Positions 10,701 through 20,165 are shown, counted from the stretch's first letter. The stretch is 64,000 nt of DNA from Stieleria marina (GCA_007741555.1 CP036526.1:2790001-2854000); one strand, 5' to 3'. The notes: generated by a model from the sequence alone, not told the origin. Numbers and translations are program-made.

Positions 10701-13700
10701 TGGTAGCCTTGGCTACGAAGCGATTGCCACGTGTCTTTGGATGCGTCACCGGCGACTACATCGATCGGGGCCATCAGCAATGCGCGGGTGCCTTCGGGCA
10801 TCGCTAGTATTTTGTCGACGATTTGATCGGGTGTTTGAGTTCCCACGGCGCACTGACAATCCGGGCAGTGCATTGTGCCCAGGCGTGCCATCAAAATGCG
10901 CAAGTAATCGTAGATCTCTGTTACCGTGCCGACGGTACTGCGAGGCGAATGCCCGAGGTTCTTCTGCTCCAAGGCCACGGCGGGTGATAGGCCTTCGATT
11001 CGCTCGACTTTGGGCTTTTGGACCTGCCCGATAAACTGCCGTGCATACGACGAGAGCGATTCGACGTATCGCCGTTGACCTTCGGCATAAATCGTGTCCA
11101 TTGCCAGCGAACTTTTGCCGCTTCCACTGGGACCACAGAACACGGTCATCGCATCGCGCGGCACATTGACGCTGACGGATTTTAAGTTGTGTTCGCTTGC
11201 CGATTCGACCACGACGTGTGTCCGCGCGGCGGGTGGCGGAGCGATGATGTCACGGATTGCCGCAGCAGGTTGTTTAGCGGCTTTGCGTTTGATTCCCAGC
11301 ATTTTGGCGAGCGCTTCGCCGGTGTAGCTCTTTGCTGCTTTGGCGACTTTTTCCGGCCGACCCTCGGCAACGACCACGCCACCGCCTTCACCGCCCTCGG
11401 GGCCCAAATCGATCACCCAGTCAGCCGTTTTGATAACGTCCAAGTTGTGTTCGACGATCACGATCGTATTGCCGCGATCGGCCAGGCCGTGGATGACCTT
11501 CAAGAGCATTTCGATGTCAGCAAAATGCAATCCCGTCGTCGGCTCATCCAAAACGTAGAGAGTTTTGCCGGTTTCGCGTTTGCTTAGTTCACGCGATAGT
11601 TTGATGCGCTGCGCCTCGCCGCCGGACAGCGTGGGCGAAGGTTGTCCGAGTTTCAAATACTCCAATCCAACGTCGACAAGCGTTTGGAGTTTTTCGGCCA
11701 CTTTGGGGATGTTTGCAAACAAGTCCAATGCCTGCGAAATGTCCATGTTCAAGACATCTGCGATCGACTGATCCTTGAATTTTACCGACAGTGTTTCGCG
11801 GTTGTAGCGTTCGCCTTGGCAGACAGGGCATTGAACCCAGATGTCGGCCAAGAAATCCATCTCCAATTTGGAAGCACCGTTGCCGTCACAAGCACTGCAG
11901 CGACCGCCATCGACGTTGAAACTGAATCGACTGGCCGTGTATCCGCGAGTTTTTGCTTCAGGGAGTTTTGCGAAAAGACTACGGATTTCGTCAAAGACTT
12001 TCACATACGTCGCCGGATTACTACGCGGTGTCCGGCCAATGGGTGATTGGTCGATCGCGATTGTTTTGTCCAGATGTTCCAGTCCGGAGATCGAATCGTG
12101 TTCGCCCGGTTCTGTTTCGGCGCCGTTGAGTTCGTTGCGCAAGGCCGGTTCGACGATGCCGCCAATCAGTGAACTTTTGCCACTTCCAGAAACACCAGTC
12201 ACGCACGTCACGGTCCCCAGCGGGATGGAAACGTCGATGTCTTTTAGATTGTGGAACCGAGCTCCATGCACGGTCAGCAGTGTGTCTTTATTGACGGTTC
12301 GTGGATTCGTAGGGACGGCGATGGTGCGTCGACCACTTAGGAATTGCCCCGTCACGCTGTGTTCGGATTTCAACACCGTGTCCAGGTTTCCAATCGCAAC
12401 GATTTCGCCCCCCTTCACGCCAGGGCCCGGGCCGAAGTCGACGATCATGTCGGCCGCCCGCATCGTGTCTTCATCGTGCTCCACTACGATCAATGTGTTG
12501 CCGGCGTCACGCAGTCGTAGCAACGTGGCGATTAGCCGGTCGTTGTCACGCGGGTGCAGTCCGATCGACGGTTCATCCAAGATGTAAAGAACGCCACAGA
12601 GCCCGCTGCCGATTTGTCCAGCCAGGCGAATTCGTTGCGATTCGCCGCCGGAAAGCGTTGGCGCGGTGCGTCCAAGCGTTAGGTAATTCAGTCCGACGCC
12701 GAGTAAAAATCCGAGCCGTGTACGAATTTCCTTCAAGGCTTCGGTTGCAATCGTCGCGTCGATTTCGCTGAGCACGATGTCCGAGAAAAAATCGTACAAA
12801 CGATCGATCGACAAATCACAAAGCTGCGGAAGCGTCAGGTCGCTTTGCTCTGCAAAAGATTTCGCACCGGAGCGAATGGTGACCGCCGCTGCTTGTGGGT
12901 TCAGCCGTGCTCCGTCGCAATCCACACAGTGGATCGTGTTCATGTATTTTTCGAACTGCGCGAGCTGCATTTTGTTTCGCGAAGTGCGATAGCGTTCGAG
13001 CAGTTCTGGAATGAACCCTTCGAACGAACCGGAGTACTTGCGTGAACCTTGATCGCCCCGCCACGTAAATTCCATGGATTCATCGGTTCCCCAGAGCCAG
13101 ACATGTTTGGCTTCGTCGGGCAGATCTTCCCACTTGCCCTCCAACATGGTGCCAGCTTCGAGATCAAACGCTTTGTCCATCGCTTCGGCTGCACCAACAT
13201 ATACATGGCGGCGATAGCGACCAAGGTCTCCCCACTTGCCCAGCAGATCGATCGCACCTTTGCGAATCGATTTCCCTTCGTCGGGAATCAGCAGCTCTGG
13301 CACAAAGGTGTAAAACTGGCCAAGCCCATCGCAACACGGGCACATGCCTTGCGGGCTATTGAAACTGAAAAGTTGTGGTGTCGGCGGCTTAAAACTTTTG
13401 CCGCAGGAGCCACAGGAGTACTTTGACGAATAGAGGATGTCGTCCTTGGCTTTACCAGCGAAATCATCGTGTTCATCACTCAGGGACACGATCACTGTAA
13501 AATCGGCCAGCTTCAGAGCCGTTTCGATCGCTTCGTCGATGCGGCCGCGATCGCGATCATCCGGTGCGATGCGGTCGATGACAAGTTCGATGTCGTGACG
13601 TTTCTGTCGATCCAGTGGTGGAGGATCGGATAGCCGGATGGTTTCGCCGTCGACACGCGCCCGCGAATAACCCTGTTTGCGAAGATCCTCGAACAGCTCT

Positions 13701-14194
13701 TTGAATTCGCCTTTCTGTCCGCGCACCAGCGGAGCCATCAGCCAAAGCGTCGCATCGATCGGCAACGCCAAGATCCGCGTCGCGATCGCATCCTGGGTTT
13801 GCGCTGTGATCTCGACTTGGCAATTCGGACAGCGTCCGGTGCCAACCCGAGCGAAAAGCACTCGCAAGAAGTCGTAGATTTCGGTGATCGTGCCAACGGT
13901 ACTGCGTGGGTTCTTGCCGGTGGACTTTTGGCTGATCGAAATTGACGGACTCAGTCCACTGACAAAATCGACGTCGGGTTTGGGCATTTGCCCCATAAAC
14001 TGGCGCGCGTAGTTGCTGAGCGATTCGACATACCGTCGCTGCCCTTCAGCGTACAGCGTGTCGAATGCCAACGACGATTTGCCGCTTCCGGAAACTCCGG
14101 AAAAGCAGACCAATTGGCCACGCGGGATTATTAGATCAACATCGCGAAGATTGTGCTCGCGGGCACCTTTGACTTGAATTTCCGTAGTCGTCAT
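7739..14194 (-). CDS. uvrA: Double-length excinuclease ABC subunit A (two UvrA units plus C-terminal domain)
   Basis: Damage-recognition ATPase of nucleotide excision repair, here 2151 residues instead of about 940. Copy 1 (about 1-960): Walker A GVSGSGKSSLAFDTL near 33, signature LSGGESQRIRLAGQ near 511, second Walker A TGVSGSGKSSL near 668, zinc module CSACDGNG...CPVC near 766, and signature LSGGEAQRIKL near 855. Copy 2 (about 990-1935): Walker A CGPSGSGKSSLAMDTI near 1022, LSGGEAQRIRLAAQ near 1485, TGPSGSGKSSLING near 1645, CETCEGSG zinc module, and LSGGEAQRVKLAAEL near 1835. All four ATPase sites look intact. A Lys/Ala/Thr-rich linker (about 1940-2010) leads to a 140-residue C-terminal domain I do not recognise. 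UvrA normally works as a dimer, so this chain could be a covalent dimer; chlamydial UvrA is also double length. Confidence 0.95.
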   Translation of the reverse strand: MTTTEIQVKGAREHNLRDVDLIIPRGQLVCFSGVSGSGKSSLAFDTLYAEGQRRYVESLSNYARQFMGQMPKPDVDFVSGLSPSISISQKSTGKNPRSTVGTITEIYDFLRVLFARVGTGRCPNCQVEITAQTQDAIATRILALPIDATLWLMAPLVRGQKGEFKELFEDLRKQGYSRARVDGETIRLSDPPPLDRQKRHDIELVIDRIAPDDRDRGRIDEAIETALKLADFTVIVSLSDEHDDFAGKAKDDILYSSKYSCGSCGKSFKPPTPQLFSFNSPQGMCPCCDGLGQFYTFVPELLIPDEGKSIRKGAIDLLGKWGDLGRYRRHVYVGAAEAMDKAFDLEAGTMLEGKWEDLPDEAKHVWLWGTDESMEFTWRGDQGSRKYSGSFEGFIPELLERYRTSRNKMQLAQFEKYMNTIHCVDCDGARLNPQAAAVTIRSGAKSFAEQSDLTLPQLCDLSIDRLYDFFSDIVLSEIDATIATEALKEIRTRLGFLLGVGLNYLTLGRTAPTLSGGESQRIRLAGQIGSGLCGVLYILDEPSIGLHPRDNDRLIATLLRLRDAGNTLIVVEHDEDTMRAADMIVDFGPGPGVKGGEIVAIGNLDTVLKSEHSVTGQFLSGRRTIAVPTNPRTVNKDTLLTVHGARFHNLKDIDVSIPLGTVTCVTGVSGSGKSSLIGGIVEPALRNELNGAETEPGEHDSISGLEHLDKTIAIDQSPIGRTPRSNPATYVKVFDEIRSLFAKLPEAKTRGYTASRFSFNVDGGRCSACDGNGASKLEMDFLADIWVQCPVCQGERYNRETLSVKFKDQSIADVLNMDISQALDLFANIPKVAEKLQTLVDVGLEYLKLGQPSPTLSGGEAQRIKLSRELSKRETGKTLYVLDEPTTGLHFADIEMLLKVIHGLADRGNTIVIVEHNLDVIKTADWVIDLGPEGGEGGGVVVAEGRPEKVAKAAKSYTGEALAKMLGIKRKAAKQPAAAIRDIIAPPPAARTHVVVESASEHNLKSVSVNVPRDAMTVFCGPSGSGKSSLAMDTIYAEGQRRYVESLSSYARQFIGQVQKPKVERIEGLSPAVALEQKNLGHSPRSTVGTVTEIYDYLRILMARLGTMHCPDCQCAVGTQTPDQIVDKILAMPEGTRALLMAPIDVVAGDASKDTWQSLRSQGYQRVRIDGTTVALDDAPKLDPRRKQTVQVVVDRIAIDPDERTRISDSIEQALSLGVGVIEVAEADPEREEPEWTTHRHSQHLVCGDCGRSFNQLSPHHFSFNSAIGWCPQCEGLGTQTGTNPAALISSPTATLSDGASLLWPSVDQAVSTWMLNALSRQTGIPIDLAFDQLSVAHRRILFHGLGNTWIEVRQSDTKPTAKAQTVLFRFQFKGFYPALEEASRLTPGLRGKLQKFVDEIDCSSCDGSRLHEDAASCRFRDLTIADLVTMPLDRLSTNVQQWKLTQRERKIAGELVREVESRVRFLLDVGLDYLTLHRGAATLSGGEAQRIRLAAQLGSGLCGVLYVLDEPTIGLHPRDNQRLLGAMHRLRDQGNTLLVVEHDRDVIAGSDYLCDFGPGAGRGGGRIVAEGVPPAIEPAEASVTAGYITGEKEIPIPSSRRPVIGRKGQPYVNFLKVAGAAENNLQNVDFELPLGVFTAVTGPSGSGKSSLINGILYPALARRLHRANAKPGRHEKLEGVRYIDKVIRVDQSPLGNSPSSNPATYTGAFDLIRNLFASIPEAAERRFTQRTFSFNVPGGRCETCEGSGQRKIEMHFLPDVWVPCEECDSQRYNDDVLEVKFHGQSIADVLAMQCGEAVELFSDHTKIRGILQTLCDVGLEYVTLGQSAPTLSGGEAQRVKLAAELARPVTGNTLYLLDEPTTGLHFNDIAKLLNVLQRLVELGNTVVVIEHNLDVIKCADWVVDMGPGAGVHGGEIVFAGTPEELAATAKYPRTTKAHRTKAISTADFLAPVLGTQGQETLGDTPQVESPRKPKPRRKAATNKRANATTATQSAADAVAKSTAPKRKNANDPWHVLGRRWHSLSKGFPEGTDPQWPLEMAERVLTLMQQIAGDDSLAFDDPTRVHVRPFGKGELWAAVETKEPESLKVTLSGPTGSVDPDRLATLDIDAPIDASRDDQVHVTLNLTELKHVRSRKIRMFLKDHLALAFAK

Positions 14195-14434
14195 CGATTA
14201 AATTTTCCAGCCTCCGCTGGGGTCAGCGCTGCGTTGCTTGGGAGTTGCAAAGCGTCTTTTTGGGGTGGCCCGTTCTGGCTTTGGAAAAAGCCACGAAACC
14301 ACCCAAACACTCTATTGGGTTCTAAGCGATTGGCAACCGCTCTGGCGGGAAACGGTGGCGTAGGGCGGGATAGCTTCCTGATACAATGGCGGCTGCCGCG
14401 TTCGCCCGTTTTTGCCCTTGATTGGTTGCTCCAA

Positions 14435-16045
14435 ATGCGTTTCACGTTTGTCCTTGTATTCGCCTTGATGTTCGCAAGTGGTGCGCGATCGGCTGATCCA
14501 ATCGAAACCCGCTCGAATTGGCCCCAAGGAAGTGGCCCCGAGGGGAGTTTTGAGGTCGCCGATGGCACAGCACCGACGCAATGGAGCGTCGTGCGGGGCG
14601 ATTCGATTCGGTGGAGAAAGCCGCTTCCCGAAACAGGCCAAAGCACCGTGGTTGTGTGGGGAAAGCGATTGTTTTTTACCACCATGGAGCCGGTCACAAA
14701 AGACAGCGAATTGGGGCAAAACATCGTTGCCTGGTGCTGCGACACGGAGACTGGCGACACAGTCTGGAAACGGGAAGTCGCGGGTCATTTTCCGCTTCGG
14801 CTATCTGGCTGTTTCAGCGACAGTTCGTCGCCACCGCCAGTGACCGATGGCCAGCGGATTTGTTTCTTCAATGCGTCGGGCCGAATCGCCTGCTTTGATT
14901 TCGATGGCGATTTAATCTGGCAAAACACCATGATGCCGGTAGGCCGTTCTCAGCCGTTCTTGGTGGACGGCAATGTGGTGTTTATCAAGCAATCTTACAT
15001 GCCCGACGAACACGGACACTTTACTCATGAGCACAAAGACGCGCCGTTGTCAAAATGGACCCAGTTGCAAGCGTTGGATCTGGAGACAGGCAAGCCCCGT
15101 TGGGCGACGACGTGCGGTGTCAACATGGGCAGCGTGTCGTTGCCAATGGAGTTCTCTGATGGCCGAAAAGTGATTGTCGTGGGACGGGGCGGTGGACATT
15201 CCCCACCCGAAAAGCCCGAAGGAATTTCGCTGGTGAGTGCTGACGATGGCAGCACACTTTGGACGCTGCCACTGAAGGGGTTTATGAGCACTCAATCGTT
15301 TCACACGATCGGCCGTGACGTCGTGCTTTTCCACGCAGACGAACATCTTTGGGTCGAAGGCAAAACGGGAAAGATCAAGCTACGCGCCTCGATCGTCGCC
15401 GACGTTCCAATTCGCAAACACAATGACGACGACAGTTGGTCCGACGAAATCGTGTCGGTCGATTTGGGAAAGAAAACACGCGGGCTTATTCAGCAGTCCA
15501 ACGTTTTGGCGGGCCGATACCATTATTTTCGCGCGTACACCCAGCCTTGGTTGGGACGCGTCGATTTGATGATGGGAAACGTCAGCTACTTGCAGTTTCC
15601 GGTTCAGCTTCGTCGCTTGCCTGGCACACAGAATGACGACCTGCTTTGGGATTGGCATGGAATGTCCGATGAGACGATTGCGGCGCAGAAAACGTCGCAG
15701 CGAAAACCACCCCAAACACTGCCGGTCCAACTGTGGGCGTTTGCCCCCAATTCTTGCCAGAACGCAATGGGACACGTGGTGATGGGCGACGATCGGTCTC
15801 GCGGAAACGGGTGGGGGCACCACGCCTCCCAAGTCCCGACGGTTGTCGGCAAGCATTTGTATGTACCAACCATGTCGGGCACCGTTTACGTCATCGATAC
15901 GACCGCCCAAGCGTTTGACGAAGGGGCGATCGTCGCGATCAATGACCTTGGCAGTGTGGGCGATTCGTTCACTCGGGCCAGCCTGAGCTTTGCTGGCGGC
16001 CGACTGTACGCACATACGATCAACGAAATCATCTGTATCGAGTAG
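14435..16045 (+). CDS. Secreted PQQ-like beta-propeller repeat protein
   Basis: A 536-residue exported protein with a signal peptide (MRFTFVLVFALMFASGARSA) and repeats of the PQQ/WD-like beta-propeller type. The recurring pattern is an aromatic or hydrophobic strand followed by D-x-x-T/D-G-x-x-x-W, seen in CCDTETGDTVWKREV, CFDFDGDLIWQNTM, ALDLETGKPRWATT and SADDGSTLWTLP. It resembles the outer-membrane-associated or secreted propellers common in planctomycetes; substrate or partner unknown. The frame is open upstream to 14153, but that extension would overlap uvrA and lacks a signal peptide, so ATG 14435 is chosen. It is transcribed divergently from uvrA across about 240 bases. Confidence 0.85.
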   Translation: MRFTFVLVFALMFASGARSADPIETRSNWPQGSGPEGSFEVADGTAPTQWSVVRGDSIRWRKPLPETGQSTVVVWGKRLFFTTMEPVTKDSELGQNIVAWCCDTETGDTVWKREVAGHFPLRLSGCFSDSSSPPPVTDGQRICFFNASGRIACFDFDGDLIWQNTMMPVGRSQPFLVDGNVVFIKQSYMPDEHGHFTHEHKDAPLSKWTQLQALDLETGKPRWATTCGVNMGSVSLPMEFSDGRKVIVVGRGGGHSPPEKPEGISLVSADDGSTLWTLPLKGFMSTQSFHTIGRDVVLFHADEHLWVEGKTGKIKLRASIVADVPIRKHNDDDSWSDEIVSVDLGKKTRGLIQQSNVLAGRYHYFRAYTQPWLGRVDLMMGNVSYLQFPVQLRRLPGTQNDDLLWDWHGMSDETIAAQKTSQRKPPQTLPVQLWAFAPNSCQNAMGHVVMGDDRSRGNGWGHHASQVPTVVGKHLYVPTMSGTVYVIDTTAQAFDEGAIVAINDLGSVGDSFTRASLSFAGGRLYAHTINEIICIE

Positions 16046-16147
16046 AAATCGGGGCGGATCGATCCGTGATCTTGACGGCTAAACAATACGGGGCTGGCCC
16101 GGTAAATTGTTTCGCTCTGCTCGTTCTTTTTTTGCCTGGATGCTTCG

Positions 16148-18994
16148 ATGCCTGATACTGCTGATGATCTCTTTGCTCACGGCAAGCGACTCTATTTGCT
16201 TGACGGCATGGCGTTGACCTACCGAGCTCATTTTGCGTTGGTGCGAAGCCCGCGGTTTACTTCCAGTGGGCTATGTACGTCGGCGGTGTTCGGCATGATC
16301 AACGCTGTTTCGGACATCATCAAGCGTGAAAAACCAACTCATTTGATGGTCGCATTCGATACGTCCGAACCGACGCAGCGACACATCGAGTTTCCTGAGT
16401 ACAAGGCTCAGCGTGACGCGATGCCCGAAGACATCTCGAAGCAGTTGCCGTACATCGATCGGCTTTTCGATGCCTTCAAGATTAAAACCGTTCGCATGCC
16501 AGGCTACGAAGCCGATGACATTATCGGCACCGTCGCGATGCAGGCCGACCAAGCGGGCTTCGAGACCTGGATGGTAACGCCCGACAAGGACTATCACCAA
16601 TTGGTGCGTCCCAACGTCCACGTCTACAAACCTGGGCGACAAGGCGGCGATTCAGAAATCCTGGATATCCCAGCCGTCTTGAAGAAATGGGAGATCGAGC
16701 GGGTCGACCAAGTCATCGATATTCTGGGGCTAATGGGAGATAGTAGCGACAATATCCCGGGAATTCCTGGGATCGGTCCCAAGACGGCTCAAAAACTGAT
16801 CGCCAAATACGGCACCGTCGAAAACTTGCTCGCCCACGCAGAAGAACTAAAGGGCAAGCAGAAAGAACGTGTCATCGAGAACCATGATCAAGCCTTGCTG
16901 TCCAAACGCCTGGTTACGATTCAGTTGGATGTGCCGGTCGAAATCGACTTGGATTCGTTGGCGTGGACCGCCTACGATGATGACAAGCTGAAAGAGCTTT
17001 TCATGGAGTTGGAGTTCGATACGCTGGGCAAACGATTGTTCGGTAAGTCGTTTTCGTCCGCGTCGGTGCGAGCTGACGTGATCCGTGAAAAACGCGAAAC
17101 CGAAATCCAGGCGACACTCTTCGACGAACCGGCAGACGAGAAGACAATCGCTGACGTCAAGCATGTCTATCAGACGGTGGATACGGCGGAGGGCCGATCG
17201 GAATTGATTGCCAAGTTGAAACAGCAGCAGCGGTTCTGTTTTGACACCGAGACCACGGGTTTGGATGCCCGCCGTGCATTGCCGCTTGGTTTGGCAGTCT
17301 CGTTTAAGAATCACGAAGCCTACTACGTCGTCATCACGCCGACAGGTGAAAGCAATGTCCAATCGAACTGGGATGAGAAAGCGGAACGCGAAAACGCGAT
17401 CGCGATCTTGTCTGAGTTCGCCGATGTCATGGGGGACGAATCGATTCAGAAAGTCGGCCATAACTTGAAATACGACATCACGCTGTTGAAGTGGCATGGC
17501 GTCCAAGTTCGCGGTCCGCTGATGGACACGATGCTGGCGCACAGCATGAAAGAGCCCGAGATGCGGCACGGGCTGGATTACTTGGCATCGCTGTATCTGA
17601 ACTACAGACCGATTCCGACAAGCGATCTGATTGGCCCCAAGGGCGACGATCAAAAAAACATGCGTGACGTTGATCTGGCCACTTTGTCGGAATACGCATG
17701 CGAAGATGCTGATATCACGCTGCAGTTAGCCGATGCGATCGCGCCGGACATCAAGGAACGCGGTGTCGCAGAGGTTTGCTATGACGTTGAATGCCCCCTG
17801 ATTCCCGTTTTGGTCGAAATGGAATTTGAAGGGATCAATTTGAATGTCCCGTCGCTTAATGCGTACTCGGTGAAATTGGGCAAGGAAATCGAAGACTTGC
17901 AGAGCCGGATATTCGCAGCAGCGGGCCACGAGTTCAACGTAGATTCGCCCAAGCAGCTGGGAGTCGTGTTGTATGACGAACTCAAGGTCGAAGACAAACC
18001 GAAAAAGACAGCCACCGGACAGTACTCGACGCGTGAAGCGGAACTAGAACGATTGGCACCCCGACACGAAATCATTCGTGACGTTTTGGAGTATCGCAAT
18101 GCACGCAAGCTGAAATCAGTCTACGTCGATCAATTACCCGAATCGGTCAATCCACAAACTGGACGGCTGCATACGCACTACAGCCAAGCGTGGACGTCGA
18201 CCGGACGAATGCAATCGAACAATCCGAACTTGCAAACGATCCCAATTCGTAAGGAACGCGGTCGCGACATTCGCGCAGCGTTTGTTGCCAGGGACGAAGA
18301 CCACCAACTATTGTCGGCAGATTACTCGCAAATTGAACTGCGAGTGATGGCGGAATTGAGTGGTGATGAGGGCATGATGGATGCATTCGTCTCTGGTGAA
18401 GACATCCACCGAGTGACGGCGTCGAAGGTCTACAAAGTCGACCTTGATGATGTGACGCGAGAAATGCGTGACAAAGCCAAGACAGTAAACTTTGGGATCA
18501 TCTACGGGATATCCGCGTTCGGATTGCAGCAGCGGCTAAACATTCCCAGGGGCGAGGCCAAGGAGCTAATCGACAACTATTTCGAGAAGTATCCGGGCGT
18601 CCAAGAATACATCGACCGCACGATTGCGTTTGCAAAAGAAAACGGCTACGTCGCGACGGGCACCGGACGCAGGCGTTACCTCCGAGACATCAATTCCAAA
18701 AGCAAAACGGTCGTCAACGCTGCGGAGCGTTTAGCCATGAACAGCCCGATTCAGGGAACGGCGGCCGACATGTTGAAATTAGCGATGATCAAAGTCCATT
18801 GCGCTCTTCGCGAAGGTGACTTCAAAACCAAGATGTTGCTGACTGTTCATGACGAACTGGTTTTTGACATGCCCAAGGACGAAGCGGACACCGTCATGCC
18901 GGTCATCGAAGACGCCATGAAAACGGCGATGCCAATGAATGTTCCGATCGTGGTCGAAATGGGGACCGGCGACAATTGGTTGGAAGCACACTGA
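16148..18994 (+). CDS. polA: DNA polymerase I
   Basis: DNA polymerase I for gap repair and primer removal, 948 residues with all three activities visible. The 5'-3' exonuclease domain (about 1-300) has YLLDGMALTYRAHFA, GYEADDIIGT and the helix-hairpin-helix GDSSDNIPGIPGIGPKTAQK near 195. The 3'-5' exonuclease (about 345-550) keeps its acidic residues: FDTETTG near 364, GHNLKYD and YACEDADITLQ, so proofreading is probably intact. The polymerase domain has motif A DYSQIELRVMAELSGDEG near 724, the O-helix region RDKAKTVNFGIIYG, and motif C LTVHDELVFD near 897. It lies 102 bases after the propeller gene and converges on the downstream protease gene. Standard housekeeping enzyme. Confidence 0.98.
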   Translation: MPDTADDLFAHGKRLYLLDGMALTYRAHFALVRSPRFTSSGLCTSAVFGMINAVSDIIKREKPTHLMVAFDTSEPTQRHIEFPEYKAQRDAMPEDISKQLPYIDRLFDAFKIKTVRMPGYEADDIIGTVAMQADQAGFETWMVTPDKDYHQLVRPNVHVYKPGRQGGDSEILDIPAVLKKWEIERVDQVIDILGLMGDSSDNIPGIPGIGPKTAQKLIAKYGTVENLLAHAEELKGKQKERVIENHDQALLSKRLVTIQLDVPVEIDLDSLAWTAYDDDKLKELFMELEFDTLGKRLFGKSFSSASVRADVIREKRETEIQATLFDEPADEKTIADVKHVYQTVDTAEGRSELIAKLKQQQRFCFDTETTGLDARRALPLGLAVSFKNHEAYYVVITPTGESNVQSNWDEKAERENAIAILSEFADVMGDESIQKVGHNLKYDITLLKWHGVQVRGPLMDTMLAHSMKEPEMRHGLDYLASLYLNYRPIPTSDLIGPKGDDQKNMRDVDLATLSEYACEDADITLQLADAIAPDIKERGVAEVCYDVECPLIPVLVEMEFEGINLNVPSLNAYSVKLGKEIEDLQSRIFAAAGHEFNVDSPKQLGVVLYDELKVEDKPKKTATGQYSTREAELERLAPRHEIIRDVLEYRNARKLKSVYVDQLPESVNPQTGRLHTHYSQAWTSTGRMQSNNPNLQTIPIRKERGRDIRAAFVARDEDHQLLSADYSQIELRVMAELSGDEGMMDAFVSGEDIHRVTASKVYKVDLDDVTREMRDKAKTVNFGIIYGISAFGLQQRLNIPRGEAKELIDNYFEKYPGVQEYIDRTIAFAKENGYVATGTGRRRYLRDINSKSKTVVNAAERLAMNSPIQGTAADMLKLAMIKVHCALREGDFKTKMLLTVHDELVFDMPKDEADTVMPVIEDAMKTAMPMNVPIVVEMGTGDNWLEAH

Positions 18995-19031
18995 ACCGTG
19001 AACCCAAAGTCTTCAACAATCGCAGAGCTGC

Positions 19032-20165
19032 CTAAGCTGTTTCAAATTCATGAAAAACATGGTCGTGGCTTAAACTATCGAACAGTTTGGGACCAAAGTA
19101 CGGCGAGATCAGTGACATCAAATTTGGTTCGCCTTTGCCGTACCTCAATTTTGCATGTGCTGACGTAACGCCGATGCTGACCAGCTTGTTCGTTTTGGAA
19201 TCTTGGATCAACCACGGACAGCCGCTGGATCCGCCTCCGAAATTGGTAGCCATGACGGGCGAATAATCATCGCCAGGGCCATTGCTGCGTCCAAAAAGAT
19301 AGTCGCCACGGGAACGCCACATTTGTTTTCCAAAATCAAATCCGCTCCCGGCTGGATATCCGACAATCGTGACGGGAGTGCCATCAAACAGATCGTTGCT
19401 GTCCACGGGCCGCATCGGGATTTCTGCTCCGACAATGTCGCCGATGTTCTTGTCGACAAAACAGACCGCGATGTCATGGTTGGTAGTCGGGTTCTGCAGG
19501 TAGCCCTTGGGGATACAGCACGACGTGACACGGCAAGTCGGAAGCTCTTTTTGCGAGTAGTAATCGAATCCCGGATGGAACTCGACTCCGGTGGACCAAT
19601 TGCCCGTCGAAAATTCGTACAGGTTGTGCGCGCTGGTGACGATCAAACTTGGGCCTGCGATCCAAGCGGAACCGGTCGCTGGCTCGCGTGACCGGTCGGG
19701 AGAGACCTGAATCAATAACTTACCAATCGCCCGCAAAGCCGTTGCTTGAGGATCCGCGACAAGGCTTGATTCGTAGTGCGACGTCATTGGCATGCTGTCG
19801 AGCACGGATGGATCGGGGAACTTACGTGCCGGCAATATGTTTTGAAGCTCCGCTTCGGGCGGAAACCCAAAATTGCTTGCGGACGAAATGGGTTTGCCAT
19901 CGATTACCGCAGGAGGACCCACCTGCGAATAAATCGGATTGCCAAATGCGTCGAATTGCCCGGTAGGTAATAGACCGGGAATGGGGGTACCGCCGGGTGG
20001 ATTGGTAATCGCGCTAATCTGGGGAACTGGCCGACCGTAAGAGTCGATTTCGTACGACGGATAATTTGGAAACGCAACCGGCACGGAATTCATGACGCGT
20101 TTGCGGTCTCGCATGATGCGATAACCATTGGGCGTCAAAAACGGATGTTCGTCATCAGTGGGCAT
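19032..20165 (-). CDS. Trypsin-like serine protease without visible signal peptide
   Basis: A 377-residue protein whose C-terminal two-thirds is a chymotrypsin-fold (V8/glutamyl-endopeptidase-like) protease. The triad can be read in order: His in LIVTSAHNLYEF, Asp in TTNHDIAVCFVD, and Ser in GGGSSGCPWLI, where GxSGxP is the nucleophile motif. The first 150 residues are Pro/Gly/Tyr-rich with no recognisable fold and no clear signal peptide or membrane segment, so either it is cytoplasmic or it leaves the cell another way. The start is ATG 20165. It converges on polA with 37 bases between the stops. Substrate unknown. Confidence 0.82.
   Translation of the reverse strand: MPTDDEHPFLTPNGYRIMRDRKRVMNSVPVAFPNYPSYEIDSYGRPVPQISAITNPPGGTPIPGLLPTGQFDAFGNPIYSQVGPPAVIDGKPISSASNFGFPPEAELQNILPARKFPDPSVLDSMPMTSHYESSLVADPQATALRAIGKLLIQVSPDRSREPATGSAWIAGPSLIVTSAHNLYEFSTGNWSTGVEFHPGFDYYSQKELPTCRVTSCCIPKGYLQNPTTNHDIAVCFVDKNIGDIVGAEIPMRPVDSNDLFDGTPVTIVGYPAGSGFDFGKQMWRSRGDYLFGRSNGPGDDYSPVMATNFGGGSSGCPWLIQDSKTNKLVSIGVTSAHAKLRYGKGEPNLMSLISPYFGPKLFDSLSHDHVFHEFETA

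Noticed and set aside
16056-16070. Palindromic CGGATCGATCCG after the propeller gene
   Set aside because: Short palindrome without T-run or repetition elsewhere that I noticed; probably chance.
16847-17653. 268-residue minus-strand frame inside polA
   Set aside because: Antisense shadow of the proofreading domain; no start context or family.
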